NCBI RefSeq assembly: GCF_016906535.1
Contig: NC_057378.1
Location: 1-64,000 of the forward strand
Origin: Rhizoctonia solani
Taxonomy: Eukaryota; Basidiomycota; Agaricomycetes; Cantharellales; Ceratobasidiaceae
Direction of reading: 5' to 3'
DNA length: 64,000 nucleotides
The notes beneath the pieces are model-generated. The model searched no databases. It had not been told where the DNA came from and was given only the letters and a program-made list of their open reading frames with translations. The translations under genes and the position numbers were made by a program. Numbering within the stretch: position 1 is the first letter of the stretch; the number at the start of each line of letters is the position of its first letter. Positions 46,749 through 58,330 of the stretch are shown here, in pieces.

Positions 46749-48008
46749 CTAGCGCAAACAAAAAGTATCCGGACAAGGTCACGTGCCCAATTTCCTCTTT
46801 CATCACAATGCCCCCGTGTCGCAGTAAGGAAGTTTCGCAGCTGAATTGAGGTCGCATTTTGGCTCTACATGATGAAGGAAAAACGTATAGATATATTGAA
46901 GAATGTACTGGTGTTCCGAAATCTACAGCTTGTGATATTGTGGCAAATTACAAGAAATACGGGTCTGCTACCCCTCGGCCCCGGCCTGGTCGCCCACCCG
47001 CCCTATCCCCTCAAACTCGGCGGTCTATTGCACGTTATCTGAAACTCTACCCAGAGAAACCATATTATGCAATTGCCAAGCTCGACGGGACTGTTACCGA
47101 GCGTCAAGTTCAGTATACTGCAAATCAAATGGGCCTCCAGCGCTATGTTGCTCGCCAGCAGCCGTACCTCTTGCAGAAAATGATTGATGCTCGACTTGAT
47201 TGGGCCGAGAATAACACAAATCAAAATTGGGATTGGGTAGCTTGGGCCGACGAGTCCACAATTGACACAGGAGAGCAGCCAGTGCGACCAAAAGTTACCC
47301 GGAAGCAAGGAGAAGCATATCTACCCAAGAACATGGTCCCAAGCTTCCAAACTGGTCGCCAAAGTGTCCCTATGTGGGGCTGCATTGCTCACGGCAAGAA
47401 GGGCCCATTGATTCGGCTCGAACTATCGCCTCGCATTGCTGGAAAGAAGGGCCGCTCAAGAGGCGGGGGGCTCACCTCAGCAGGGTATGCTGAACAAGTA
47501 CTCAAAGGTCCACTCAAGGAGTTTTTGGATGAATTAGAGGCTGAGCGGGGTCACAAGATCCTCATCGTCGAGGATGGAGCACCGTCGCATAAGGGTCCAC
47601 AAGCACAGGAGGCCCGGGCAGCACTGGGTATAGAACAGCTAGCCCATCCATCGGGCTCTCCCAATCTCAATGCCATCGAGCCCATATGGCGTCTCCTCAA
47701 ATCACGCGTTTTCAAGGTGCCTGGAGCTCGGAGAAATGCTGACAAGCTTTGGAAAGTGGCCAAGCGGGTTTGGGATGAACTTACAGTGGAGGATATCAAC
47801 AAACACACGGGGCAGATGGATGCCCGGGTTCAAGCTATCAAAGAAGCTGAAGGGGGGCCTACTGAGTTCTAGGCAATTTATTCGAGCTAAATATGTATAT
47901 TCAACTTTATTTTCTATGTTAACATTACTGTACATCGAGAAAAATGGAAGCCGGTGAATATGGGGGGTCGCGTTGGTCACGTGTCCGGATATTTGTTGTA
48001 AGCGCTAG
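46749..48008 (+). mobile_element. Tc1/mariner-type DNA transposon, 1260 bp
   Basis: Imperfect terminal inverted repeats start CTAGCGC at both ends and share TATCCGGACA and a CACGTG further in. TA flanks both ends (46747-46748 and 48009-48010), the hallmark duplication of Tc1/mariner. The insertion lies inside a GTAC palindrome of the satellite; the undisturbed site is preserved in the right arm at about 59895-59935. One transposase gene fills the element. Confidence 0.85.
46808..47872 (+). pseudogene. Tc1-like DD34E transposase with early stop
   Basis: In frame from ATG 46808 (MPPCRSKEVSQ) the 14th codon is TGA (46847-46849), after which 341 codons are open to 47872. Residues show an N-terminal helix-turn-helix (EECTGVPKSTACDIVANYKKYG), the GRPP linker and the catalytic triad: Asp in AWADES, Asp in VEDGAPSHKG and Glu in NAIEPIWRLLK, with 34 residues between the last two. 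Sequence around the stop (TGA GGT CGC ATT) is consistent with a CGA Arg codon changed to TGA. An internal start could still give a nearly full DDE domain, but the first DNA-binding helix would be shortened. The enzyme cuts and pastes the element at TA sites. Confidence 0.8.
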
Positions 48009-50271
48009 TACATTGTACGCAACTATGAGTAAGAGGGGTAGTAAGTGATTATGCAACTCACTCTAACCTAGAGGTGATTGGTATAGTTGCATGCACTGTA
48101 CACAGTATTGAGTGAGGAGTGAAGCTTATAGTATGTTCACCCTGACTATGGAATATGTGCTAAATTATTTTAAGATTTTATTATGTTGTTACATTATCAT
48201 GCTTATGTGGTGTGGTAGGTGTGGTAGTGTACATTGTGTGCAACTCTGCCTGAGTAGAGTGGTGGGTGGTCATGTGACTCACCCTAATGTAACTGTGGGT
48301 GGTATGGTTGCGTACCAAGTACGCAACTCTGCATGAGTAGAGTGGTGGATGGTCATGTGACTCACCCTGACATGACTATGGGTGGTATGGTTGCGTACTT
48401 GGTACGCAACTCTGCATGAGTAGAGTGGTGGGTGGTCATGTGATTCACCCTAATATAACTGTGGGTGGTATGGTTGCGTACTTGGTACGCAACTCTGCAT
48501 GAGTAGACTGGTGGGTGGTCATGTGACTCACCCTAATGTAACTGTGGGTGGTATGGTTGCGTACCAAGTACGCAACTCTGCATGAGTAGAGTGGTGGGTG
48601 GTCATGTGACTCACCCTAACATGACTGTGGGTGGTATAGTTGCGTACCAAGTACGCAACTCTGCATGAGTAGAGCGGTGGATGGTCATGTGACTCACCCT
48701 AACATGACTATGGGTGGTATGGTTGCGTACTTGGTACGCAACTCTGCATGAGTAGAGTGGTGGGTGGTCATGTGATTCACCCTAATATAACTGTGGGTGG
48801 TATGGTTGCGTACCAAGTACGCAACTCTGCATGAGTAGACTGGTGGGTGGTCATGTGACTCACCCTGACATGACTATGGGTGGTATGGTTGCATACTTGG
48901 CACGCAACTCTGCATGAGTAGAGTGGTGGGTGGTCATGTGACTCACCCTAACATGACTGTGGGTGGTATAGTTGCGTACCAAGTACGCAACTCTGCATGA
49001 GTAGAGCGGTGGATGGTCATGTGACTCACCCTAACATGACTATGGGTGGTATAGTTGCGTACCAAGTACGCAACTCTGCATGAGTAGAGCGGTGGATGGT
49101 CATGTGACTCACCCTAACATGACTATGGGTGGTATGGTTGCGTACTTGGTACGCAACTCTGCATGAGTAGACTGGTGGGTGGTCATGTGACTCACCCTAA
49201 TGTAACTGTGGGTGGTATGGTTGCGTACCAAGTACGCAACTCTGCATGAGTAGACTGGTGGGTGGTCATGTGACTCACCCTAATGTAACTGTGGGTGGTA
49301 TGGTTGCGTACCAAGTACGCAACTCTGCATGAGTAGAGTGGTGGATGGTCATGTGACTCACCCTGACATGACTATGGGTGGTATAGTTGCGTACCAAGTA
49401 CGCAACTCTGCATGAGTAGAGTGGTGGATGGTCATGTGACTCACCCTAACATGACTATGGGTGGTATGGTTGCGTACTTGGTACGCAACTCTGCATGAGT
49501 AGAGTGGTGGGTGGTCATGTGATTCACCCTAATATAACTGTGGGTGGTATGGTTGCGTACTTGGTACGCAACTCTGCATGAGTAGACTGGTGGGTGGTCA
49601 TGTGACTCACCCTAATGTAACTGTGGGTGGTATGGTTGCGTACCAAGTACGCAACTCTGCATTAGTAGAGTGGTGGGTGGTCATGTGACTCACCCTAACA
49701 TGACTGTGGGTGGTATAGTTGCGTACCAAGTACGCAACTCTGCATGAGTAGAGTGGTGAGTGGTCATGTGACTCACCCTAATGTAACTGTGGGTGGTATA
49801 GCTGCATACCAAGTACGCAACTCTGCATGAGTAGAGTGGTAGGTGGTCACGTGATTCACCCTAACATTGGCCATGGTGCTATGCTTCTGCATGTTGTACG
49901 CACTTCTGTGTGGTATGGGTGGTCAGTTGTCACATGACTCACCCTAACTTGGGATGGTGGTATTGCTGTGTGTAAAGTACGCAACTTTTTGTAGAAGGGC
50001 TGATGCTTCCCCTATAATCCACCCTCACACCATATGTGGGTTGTGTCCACCTGGTTCCCACCCTGTGCCATATCACAGTTCACCCTGCAGTGTAGCTTGG
50101 CTCACCCTGCAGTGTAGCTTGGCTCACCCTGCAGTGTAGCTTGGTTCACCCTACACCAACCTACTACTTTGTAATAACCTAAAATTATGTCATGCCTGTG
50201 AAGGTCATGACAGAGCCTTGGCCAAGACGCGTACAATTCTTTTTTTGGAACACAGTATCCCGTATTACTTA

Positions 50272-50429
50272 GGGATCTGTTCAATTACAATGTTGCTCAC
50301 TTAGAAGGACAAGGCCTCAACATTTTCAGACAGGCAGGGCTCTTGAACCTACAGAAAGAGCTTGAAGCTTACGACTTGTTGACAAGAGATATGAAAAGTT
50401 CAGTTGTAAAGGATGACCTAGCCATGTAG
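50272..50429 (+). pseudogene. Orphan last exon of an unknown gene
   Basis: After a good acceptor (TTACTTAG) at 50265-50272, an open stretch too short for most gene callers reads NVAHLEGQGLNIFRQAG, LQKELEAYDLLTRDMK and ends at TAG 50427-50429. The composition is convincingly protein-like. The upstream exons are missing because the satellite arm begins there, so the gene was cut by the duplication. Family unknown. Confidence 0.4.
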
Positions 50430-51020
50430 AACTATTTTTTTTATTTAACATTCATTCTTATACATTACGGGTTCAATAGACTGGCATACATTGAGTTAAA
50501 TCAAGATAAACATGCCACGTGATATTTACAGGCGTAATACCGGTAAAAACCGTTGTTGCAATTACATAAGATCCATTTACTTACGTTTTACACCTGTAAT
50601 AACCAACACTGTCTACCAGTACCTCACACCACGTGCACACTCCACCTCCACCGCAACCACGGCTCACAGCTCAAGCATTACGCTTCGTTATTACTTCTGT
50701 CGATAGCAAAACTTCCACACTGAAACAAAAAATGCCTTAGCTGTTATTGGTTAAAGGCAAATTAGAAGTCAGCGCAAACAACACGGGTCGCTGGTGAGTA
50801 CATTGATTAAGGTGCGTTGAACTACTGACCTTAAGTCAAGAACGCTGCTTGTGTTGGTTCAGAAACTGCAGGTAGGTGAGGGGAAATGAATCGCCCAAAC
50901 TATGACTGAGCAACGGCCACCCTGCTTGCCTATGATTGTAACTGTCAAGCGGTGAGTCTGATTTGAGGTTGTTAAGAATAATTATCTCACAAGTTGGGTT
51001 TATAGACAATAGTACTTTAC
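50430..51020. other. Spacer without recognised features
   Basis: No coding signal apart from chance frames. Confidence 0.35.
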
Positions 51021-52992
51021 CGACCCGCCTTTGCGCCACCCTTGTCCCTCACCTATCCTATATCAGCAAATCCAGCGCAGCTGCCACAATCGGCTCTTGC
51101 GGTTCAAGCGTCGCAGGCAATACCCTACCCACTCCATTCATCCCTGCCAAATCTCTTTGAATGCATTCTAGAAAGGAGGACACGACCTCTACCCTCGTCG
51201 CTTGCGCACTAAACGCCGGTAATCTCAATGCCACCGTTGAACTATGTATCCAAGCCTGTCGATGGGCTGACGCTCTGCCCCTTGCCCAAGGCAAGGGCCT
51301 TGTGATGCGAACCCGAATGGCATATTTCAACCAGGTCGGGGATAGCGCGGGCAGGTGTTCGTGCGTATTCAAGGGCGTTGTCTAAGGCAAAAAAGGTCTC
51401 GCCAAGCTCGTTCGTGGGCCGGAAGTCGGAGAATGGCGCAAGATGTGAGTTGTTTTGTGCCAATGGGCCGAGGGCGACGCGTTTGAAAGTCTGGTTGGAG
51501 AGCTTGGAGAGCGGGTGTGGTCCATCCCCAAGATGGCCAAGGAGGAGAAGCGTGAGGCTGCTCGAGTATGTTTCATGGCTGGAAAGAAGCTCGACAAGCT
51601 GTTTCGGATTTGGGAAGAAGAGGCGCGTGAGGAGGAGCAGGTGGGCGAGAGCCAAGGAGGAAAATATGGAATTCGGGCGAAGGCCGCCCAAGGATTCGTC
51701 GAAAAGGCGGTTGCGTTCTCAACTGCCGTTGGGTTCGTCGATTTGGATCTTTTGTATTTGGCCAGCGAGGATTACGCTTGCCCGCTGGTGTCTCTCTCCG
51801 ACCAGTTCCTCAAATACGCTCAAATTCTAGTCTCAGGGCTTAGTCTTCGAGGCGGTGCTTTATGTGGAACAAGTTCCAACTGGATGTGGAGATGTACAAT
51901 GGCTACAGGGTGCGTTCAAGAAGAAGGTTAATGGAACGGCGAGTACTTCCAAGGGCACTTATGGTGCCCCGCGACTGGTCTTTATGGTGCCGTACCTTCC
52001 GGACCCTACGACATTGCTGCCCCGGGACCCCATGGCGGCGTTGGGTATAATCCTCCATCTACACAACCATCCTCTCCCTATACTGTTCCTCTAGCGTCAA
52101 CGTGGGGACCCTATGCCGTACCACCCTCTTCATCGGGACCTTATGGTGCCCCTCCTACGACCACTGGTCCATACTCGCCTCCTCCCTCCACAACTCCGTC
52201 AAGAATCAAACCGGCAACAACCGCGTACGGGGCTCAAGCAGGATACAACCTACCGGGTCCTCCATTTGGGCAACAGGTGGTTACGGCGCTCTAGGCCAGC
52301 AGTCCTATGGTCAGACACCGTATCAGAGATAATAGCCCTGGTTCTGGGCCCCAATGGTTCCGGTTCCTCCCTCGCCAGGGCTAATGGTCCCTCCTCCACC
52401 TCCCACTATTGATCAGCCCTCTGGCCCGCCCCCTCCACGAATCATCACTGTTTCCCAACGGCATCACATTCCCGGCTGGAACGACGCTCCTAACGTTACC
52501 GTGCCTCAGAGACGTGCGCCTGCCCCTGCTGCGGGACCTGCAGCTGCAATTAGGAGCCCATTCCCCGATTCCCCAATTCCCCAATTCCCCAGCGCCTGGC
52601 TTGCCGAATACCTCTGGGCCACCAAGAGGAGTGGGTACGCTACAAGGGCGATGTCTCCGCCAGGGGGCCCACCGAGAGGTACATTCCCCCAGACCAGTCC
52701 ACCCAGGGCCGGTGCGACTATTCCTCCGCTCCCTCATCCGCACAATGGGGGCTATGCGCCCCCTCCGCCGTCCAGTTTTGTACCACCCCCAGACCCCGGA
52801 CAGTATGCCCCTTGTCCATCCCAAAACAGCGGCGCGTACGCACACCCGCCATCACAAGGTGGGAGTGCATACGCTCCTGCACCTCCACCTCCTGGCGTCA
52901 ACCCCGGTGTGCCTCCCCCACCACCGAGTGGTGCATATGCTCCTCCTCCAGGCCAGTCCTATCCACATCCACCTCCCTCCGGCACGGATTAG
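51020..52992 (+). pseudogene. Sec31-like COPII coat pseudogene
   Basis: Frame 2 reads NAGNLNATVELCIQACRWADALPLA followed by RTRMAYFNQ, the alpha-solenoid segment typical of Sec31. TAA (51383) and TGA (51446) then interrupt the same frame before LCQWAEGD, VCFMAGKKLDKLFRIWEEE, VDLDLLYLASEDYA and LSDQFLKYAQILVS. A long Pro/Gly/Tyr-rich region follows (51950-52990), spread over several frames by small indels; its last piece (52354-52992) is open. In Sec31 this order (solenoid, then Pro-rich Sec23-binding region) is normal. The N-terminal WD40 propeller and the conserved C-terminal domain are not seen. Sec31 is essential, so a functional copy must lie elsewhere. Confidence 0.6.
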
Positions 52993-53718
52993 GATCCCCC
53001 AGAGTGGCCCACGCCCCCCACCGGCGGGAGGAGCGCCTCAAATGGGAACGTCAACTTCCCCGGCTGCCAGAGCTGTGGCCACGGCGTTTAAACATTGTGA
53101 GTATTTGTAAATAGGCTCGATTGACGGTTCTAACTTGCTGAAGCTCGAGGGATCGAAAATATCCTAGCATCGAAAAGGTTTGTTTTCGAGGTCTTGAATG
53201 AACATCTTGGATGATTAAGGCAGAATATGCAAGTACGTTTCAGTAGTTGTCTACTATCGCGAGTTACTGAATGACTCCCTGCAGCCACAACAAAAGCCGA
53301 TGGTACACAATATAAGGTGGTGGCTCAATGTACTTGTCGACGCGTTGCATTAGGAAACACTGTCCACGCTAGTCGTTGACCGGTTCGTAACTCCCATTAA
53401 AGGTAAGTAGTATTAGTTTATTTCAATAAACCGGCACTTACGACCCACCTATCTCAGCCATGCAAAGAAACAACGCGCAGACCGCCGCCTCAATGCATGC
53501 CAATTTACTCATAAGGGGATTCTGGACAGATGACATTGTTTATGGATGCCAGGTGTCAAGTAATTGGTCACCCGCATGTAGCCTAAAGCTGGAACAGATA
53601 GATTGCAAAATATAGCGTTCAGTCTTGCTAGAAATCAATGACCTTGTTCCAGCACCCACATGCATATCCTGAAACCGTGCCTTGATATTTCAGTCGCAGA
53701 ATAAATTTCTTAGCCTTA
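52993..53718. other. Spacer downstream of the Sec31-like pseudogene
   Basis: No gene supported; frames over the pseudogene's last part continue out of phase to about 53115. Confidence 0.35.
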
Positions 53719-53940
53719 TCAAATGACTCCTTTCTTTTCTTCGATACGCGTCCGGGTCAATTCGAGGCGAGCACGGAGCAAGCGGGCCATGGCATGCACA
53801 GGCCAATTCCGAGGGTAAGAGGTTACCCACGAAATATACGGCATCATTTGTTTGGCCGCGAATCTATATGAAGGCGAGGGTGAATTCGATCCAGTTCCGT
53901 TGCTCACGTCAGAACTGCCAAATTTCAACTGAATCCACAT
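53719..53940 (-). CDS. Short hypothetical protein, 73 aa
   Basis: A single frame with even, protein-like composition (YRFAAKQMMPYISWVTSYPRN; LLRARLELTRTRIEEKK) ending in a charged helix. It could be a last exon, since the start region lacks a clear leader. No domain. It lies downstream of the FunK1 gene on the same strand. Confidence 0.35.
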   Translation of the reverse strand: MWIQLKFGSSDVSNGTGSNSPSPSYRFAAKQMMPYISWVTSYPRNWPVHAMARLLRARLELTRTRIEEKKGVI

Positions 53941-54364
53941 TCGTCCAATCCTAGACGAGCCCTACCCCTGATACACTTATCTACTGTACGTTATATTGAG
54001 AATGGCCTTGACCAGCATTTGTCACTCGGCATCGCAGCTTACCCCTCTATGCATCCCATAATAAGGATGCTGTGCTGCTAGAGCCGGATTTGTTTGAAAG
54101 CTCTGAATAGAGGTTTTCTATATTTTTAGGTTCAACGGCTTGTTATACATCTGCATGCACTGCATTTTGCGACAAGGGTGCTAAGGGCAGTCATAAGCAC
54201 TCTCGCGTGGACAGATTTATTGACAGAGTATGTCTTTGTCTATATACACGACAGTTCGAACTAAAACATCTATCATCACGGGGGAGGTGTCAAACGTTGA
54301 TAGGGAGCTATACAAGCTACTTACACGCAGATATCATGATAGAAAAGACAATCGCTTCAGAACG

Positions 54365-56452
54365 CTATTCAATACTGTCCAACGCATTTTCTATGAGATT
54401 TCGAATGGTTGAATAGGTTAAGTCGGGAAGCTCTTCAGGATATACGTCAACCGGCGGCTTGACCAACCGCTGGCGCTTTCTTCCGGTCGGTGCGTTTGCA
54501 TAACCGTTACCCGCACTTGAATCCCGCGTTGTAGGTACAGTAGAGAGCCTCTTCCTCCCGAGATACTGCCTATGTTTTGCATGAGCGTCGCGAATAACAT
54601 CCATGAGTTGTATAATGAGTTCGCGCATGGGAGCTTGATCGTAGAACGATGTGGGCGAGAAAACGGAATACTTTGGATCAAACTCAAGAAACGACAGTTT
54701 GTCGGTCCTAATAGAATCCCAAGTGCCTTCGCACCAGGACCGGAAAAGTAGTGGGTTGACTTCAACGCCATCATCATATTTCCCAACAATCCACAAGAAT
54801 ACGTATACGAAAGACTCCAAATCGTGTCGATGGTAGTGCGGATACTCGGATTCATCATGCAACAGGTCCAGTGCCATGAATGGTAGGGTACCTGTTCTGT
54901 GGGACGATGTAGGACCACATTGCTTGCCGTCGTCCGGAATCTCGTGACCAAGGTCCAGGTCAATGAGAACACCTTCTGACGGCTTGACTTTGTTCACCAT
55001 CAGGTTATTCACTGACACGTCGCGATGCAAAATTCTGGCCCGAGTGTACAGCTGGTGAATTGCTAAGTAAGGTTATTTCGTCAGTATAGTTTACACACTA
55101 ACGTGGTTCTTAGCCAACTCACTGTCCAAAAGGGAAATACAGGCTTTCATAAAGTCACTCAAGTTGGGCACTTTATAAAGCGGTATGCATAACGGAAGAA
55201 CAATGACGCGTAAAACCCTGTCCTCAATTTGCAGAGCACGCTGAATCGCTGGCGGTAAACGAGAGCGCCGCCCCTGGGATAATTTTCGTAGGTCGGTGGA
55301 TGCAATTATGTCAACAAGTCCCTGCACGTTCCTCGAGTGGGCGACCTGCAGCATGTTTACTTCGCTCACCCGTGTTGCCACTTGCCAACTTAGCTTGATT
55401 GCTAGTTCAACACCACTAGGGTCCAATACACCCAACACGCATGTGCATCGGCCGTGAACCGCTCGGGCTAGCGAGATCACTTCGGTGATATGGTAGATGA
55501 CATCAAGAATCACAAGTTGCGACCCTACGATCTCTGTCGTTGCCCTATTTGCATCGTCCAGAAAGTAAGGTAGGTATCCAATTTCTTCGGCCGATGCACA
55601 CGCCAAATGCATGATCGTCCAAACAAAACTGGGCGAGTCCAGTGGGATCAGGGCGGATGTTATTGTCGAATCGGCATCTGAATACCAAATTGACACTTGA
55701 TCCTTCATGAATTGTAGTCCGTATCCTGCAGCCCGACTTGGTTGCGCATATCGCATCTCTAGCATGTACCGCCCAAGCTGTATATCAGATTCGTTCATTT
55801 CGATTTTAATAGGGTGTTCGTCAGGTAGCTCAGCTAGGGAGAGTCCGGGATCTGTGAAAGATTGTGAGGCTGAGAATCTAGGTAGCGGCTGAGTTCCTGA
55901 TCTGGAGTTTATAGGAGTTGTTTGCGTGGAGCAAGCGTGTGGGGAAGCAATCTTGTATTCGCAGACAACGGAAATCTTGTTCCAATTGCACGTATCCATT
56001 GTGATAACATTCCCGTTTGAGACACCCACAAGGTCCGGCTTACGTTGGCTTTTTGACCCAGAGACTGAACGTGTGCTTGTTAGGCAGCTAAAGCGGAGAG
56101 GGTGGGCGTCCGCAGTTATGAAACCAGCTTGGGTGGAGTCCACAATCGCGTTCATCAAATCGGTCAAAGCGGCATATATTGCGGCACGTTCGGTTGTCGA
56201 AGAGCGAATGGTTTCCATACAGATGGTTAACAGTTGCCTGATATTGGTAGCCTCATGTAGATTTTTTGCCGCCTCGTCGAGTGGGTCTGAGTCGTCGATT
56301 TGCAAGAATGCCTTACCGAAGTCGGTGAACGATATCTGCGTTCGACGGCCATAAAATTCATCACGTAGTAGTGGCGTCTCAGATGCAATTGTTCCACTGC
56401 CTGATAGTTGGCCAGAGATACGTGATCTAGATGGAGTACGAGACTGGGACAT
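54365..56452 (-). CDS. FunK1-type protein kinase, 675 aa
   Basis: Exons 56452-55123 and 55062-54365 join in phase across a 60-nt GTGAGT-AG intron. The N-terminal half (MSQSRTPSRSRI, Ser/Thr-rich, then helices) precedes a kinase domain. KPDLVGVSNG lies in the middle, then LHRDVSVNNLMV (catalytic loop), VLIDLDLGHE in place of DFG, RTGTLPFMALDLL and HRHDLESFVYVFLWI. The last two blocks are signatures of the FunK1 family, which is expanded in mushroom-forming fungi. The tail is basic (GRKRQRLVKPP). Catalytic Asp of HRD is present, so activity is plausible. Substrate unknown. CACGTG lies 23 bp upstream of the ATG. It is the only intact host-type gene between the two arms of the inverted duplication. 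Confidence 0.85.
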
Positions 56453-56474
56453 GGTTGTTTAATAGTAATTGCAT

Positions 56475-56480
56475 CACGTG
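56475..56480. promoter_or_regulatory. CACGTG element upstream of the FunK1 gene
   Basis: A perfect CACGTG lies 23 bp before the ATG at 56452, comparable with the site 24 bp before the 13441 gene. Confidence 0.4.
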
Positions 56481-57291
56481 TTGAATCTACTCAACTTTCA
56501 GTAAGCGCCTGGCTAATAGCTGGGCGCTTGTAAATCAACAACTGGGTCCAAAGGGCCCCTGCTTATCCTGGGGTAGACGTGCGTATCAACTGCGGTATGC
56601 ACCCCAAGACTGACACCAGCAATTGCCAACCACCAAACACGCGAAAGCGCGCTTTAAATTTTATCTGGTGCTAAGCTTAAAGTGTGTTATAAATGCAAGT
56701 TTTCTCGTCCACCTGGACAAATTTCAATGATCGGCTTTTTACATTTTGTGCGAAATTTGGTCTTACATGTAAATATCACTATACGCCCCGTAGATACGGA
56801 GTGCCCGCGCCTAAAAATACGTATCTTGTCTGCAGAACACTGTGAAAGGAAACCGGCTTAAAATAAAAGGTGGTAACTGCTTTAAAATTTTACTAGATTA
56901 AGTACTTAAATTTACGTATGGGACGAACTTTATCGGAGTGTCACCCTTTTAGTACTCCACCCTCTTATAATTCCATATTGGATTACACCTCCTTACCACT
57001 TAAATGTCACACGATCGTGTATACGTAGCTAGTAGCTTAGACTGGGTAATTAAAATTAATCACGTTAATTGGTTCAATGGTCATACATTCACGGGTCAGC
57101 CACACACGAAAAAAGTCGTACTATTGCATATGATATCATGAGTCCGTTGAGCTCATTGCCTTGTCGCCAGCACCGCCAAGTTGGCTTAGCGATAATCCAC
57201 TCACTTGCGGGTGCGAAGTCCATCATGGCGAGTGCGTATCGTCATTTTTGTCACTTTGACGACTAGGCTCTCCTCCTGGTGGAAGAATTAG
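56481..57291. other. AT-rich spacer
   Basis: No coding or RNA signal supported. Confidence 0.35.
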
Positions 57292-57905
57292 CTAATTTTC
57301 AAGATAAATAGAGGCGCTTATATTGGGTATATTCCCAGATTGCCCTCTCTTGGTCTGCTTGGGAGTGGGCGGCGAATCGGGAGCAGGCGTTGGTTCACGT
57401 GCCTTGGGGGCCAAGGACTTGGTGGATGGGGCACCGTCTCCACCATTGGGATGTTCCTTACCTCCCTTGGGCTGGGGCAGGGGTGGGGGGGGGGAGCTGG
57501 GACTTAGGTTTGGGTTTGGGGGTGGGATTGCGTTTTGGGCGCTTGAAACAATGTTAATACTCAAATAACTGAGACTATATGCTTACCATTCTTGGACAAA
57601 TCTTTTGCTTTGATGGCCCCTGCTCCTTGGCCTCCTTGTCCACGGCCAGCTCCACAACGTGGCTTGACTGCTGCCTCTTTGTGGCAGGTTCATCTTGCTA
57701 CAAGAAAATGTAAGTGATTGTTCTGGTAGCATGATGAGCTAACATTGTTTTTGGCCTTGCGCTTCAGTTGCTGTGTTTCTTTGGGGTTGGCGGCTGGCTT
57801 TGATGGCTCCTTTGACAGGGCTCCTTGGGCTGGTGGCACAATCAGCTTGATTTTGACCAAGAACTAAGACATACCTTGGGTTTGACTGGGGCTGGCAACC
57901 AAAGA
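57292..57905 (-). pseudogene. 3' part of a basic, Pro/Lys-rich unknown gene
   Basis: At least three phase-consistent exons read ALSKEPSKPAANPKETQQLKRKAK, then DEPATKRQQSSHVVELAVDKEAK, then RPKRNPTPKPKPKSQLPPPTP, with GT-AG introns of about 46-52 nt. The 5' part is missing because the dispersed repeat (57926-58330) begins there. A disordered nuclear-type tail; no family recognised. Confidence 0.35.
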
Positions 57906-57925
57906 ACCACCTTTGTTATGGAATG

Positions 57926-58330
57926 AATAATTTAGACATATGCACCCCTAATTGCCAATAGTGAATAGTGCAAACTGGAGTAGTCATACTTGCTCTATCC
58001 AAATATGGGCATGAACATTACTATATTTGGAAACTGGCAGTGCTATAAGACCTTTTATACTTTATTTCCTCATTGTGCTTACATATATACATGTCTGATA
58101 ATGCAAAGTGGTCATACTATTATTTCTATGATTTATAGTATTTTTTTTCTTTTACATTTATATGTAGGAACAGTACTTACAGACCATAGAACAAGTGCAA
58201 GTAAGTATGCAAGTGCCAGCACTTAGTACTTGCAAATAAGCGCCAAAGGTCAGTGGGGTGTGCCAATGCTGATATCTTGGCGGGAAATAGGCATATTACT
58301 ATGCAGACAAATACCAAGGCCAGGTTATTA
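57926..58330 (+). repeat. Dispersed repeat, copy b (better preserved)
   Basis: Same-orientation partner of 44925-45360. It ends where the inverted satellite arm starts. Confidence 0.7.

Larger units (their letters stand above)
46260..50176. repeat. Left arm of large inverted duplication, with satellite 3
   Basis: The arm pairs with 58326-60240 in inverted orientation: the TTGTTA/GTT microsatellite at 46620-46670 matches the CAA run at 59985-60012, and 49990-50176 matches 58326-58506. Core satellite 3 (about 48225-49990) has about 19 units of 83 bp, each with GCGTAC-(CAA/TTG)-GTACGC and a conserved TCATGTGACTCACCCTAA. A 22-bp unit (CACCCTGCAGTGTAGCTTGG) is tripled at 50090-50150 but single in the right arm. 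Confidence 0.8.

Noticed and set aside
48225..49990. CRISPR-like appearance of regular palindromic repeats
   Set aside because: Whole 83-bp units are repeated with no unique spacers, and the genome is eukaryotic; this is satellite DNA.
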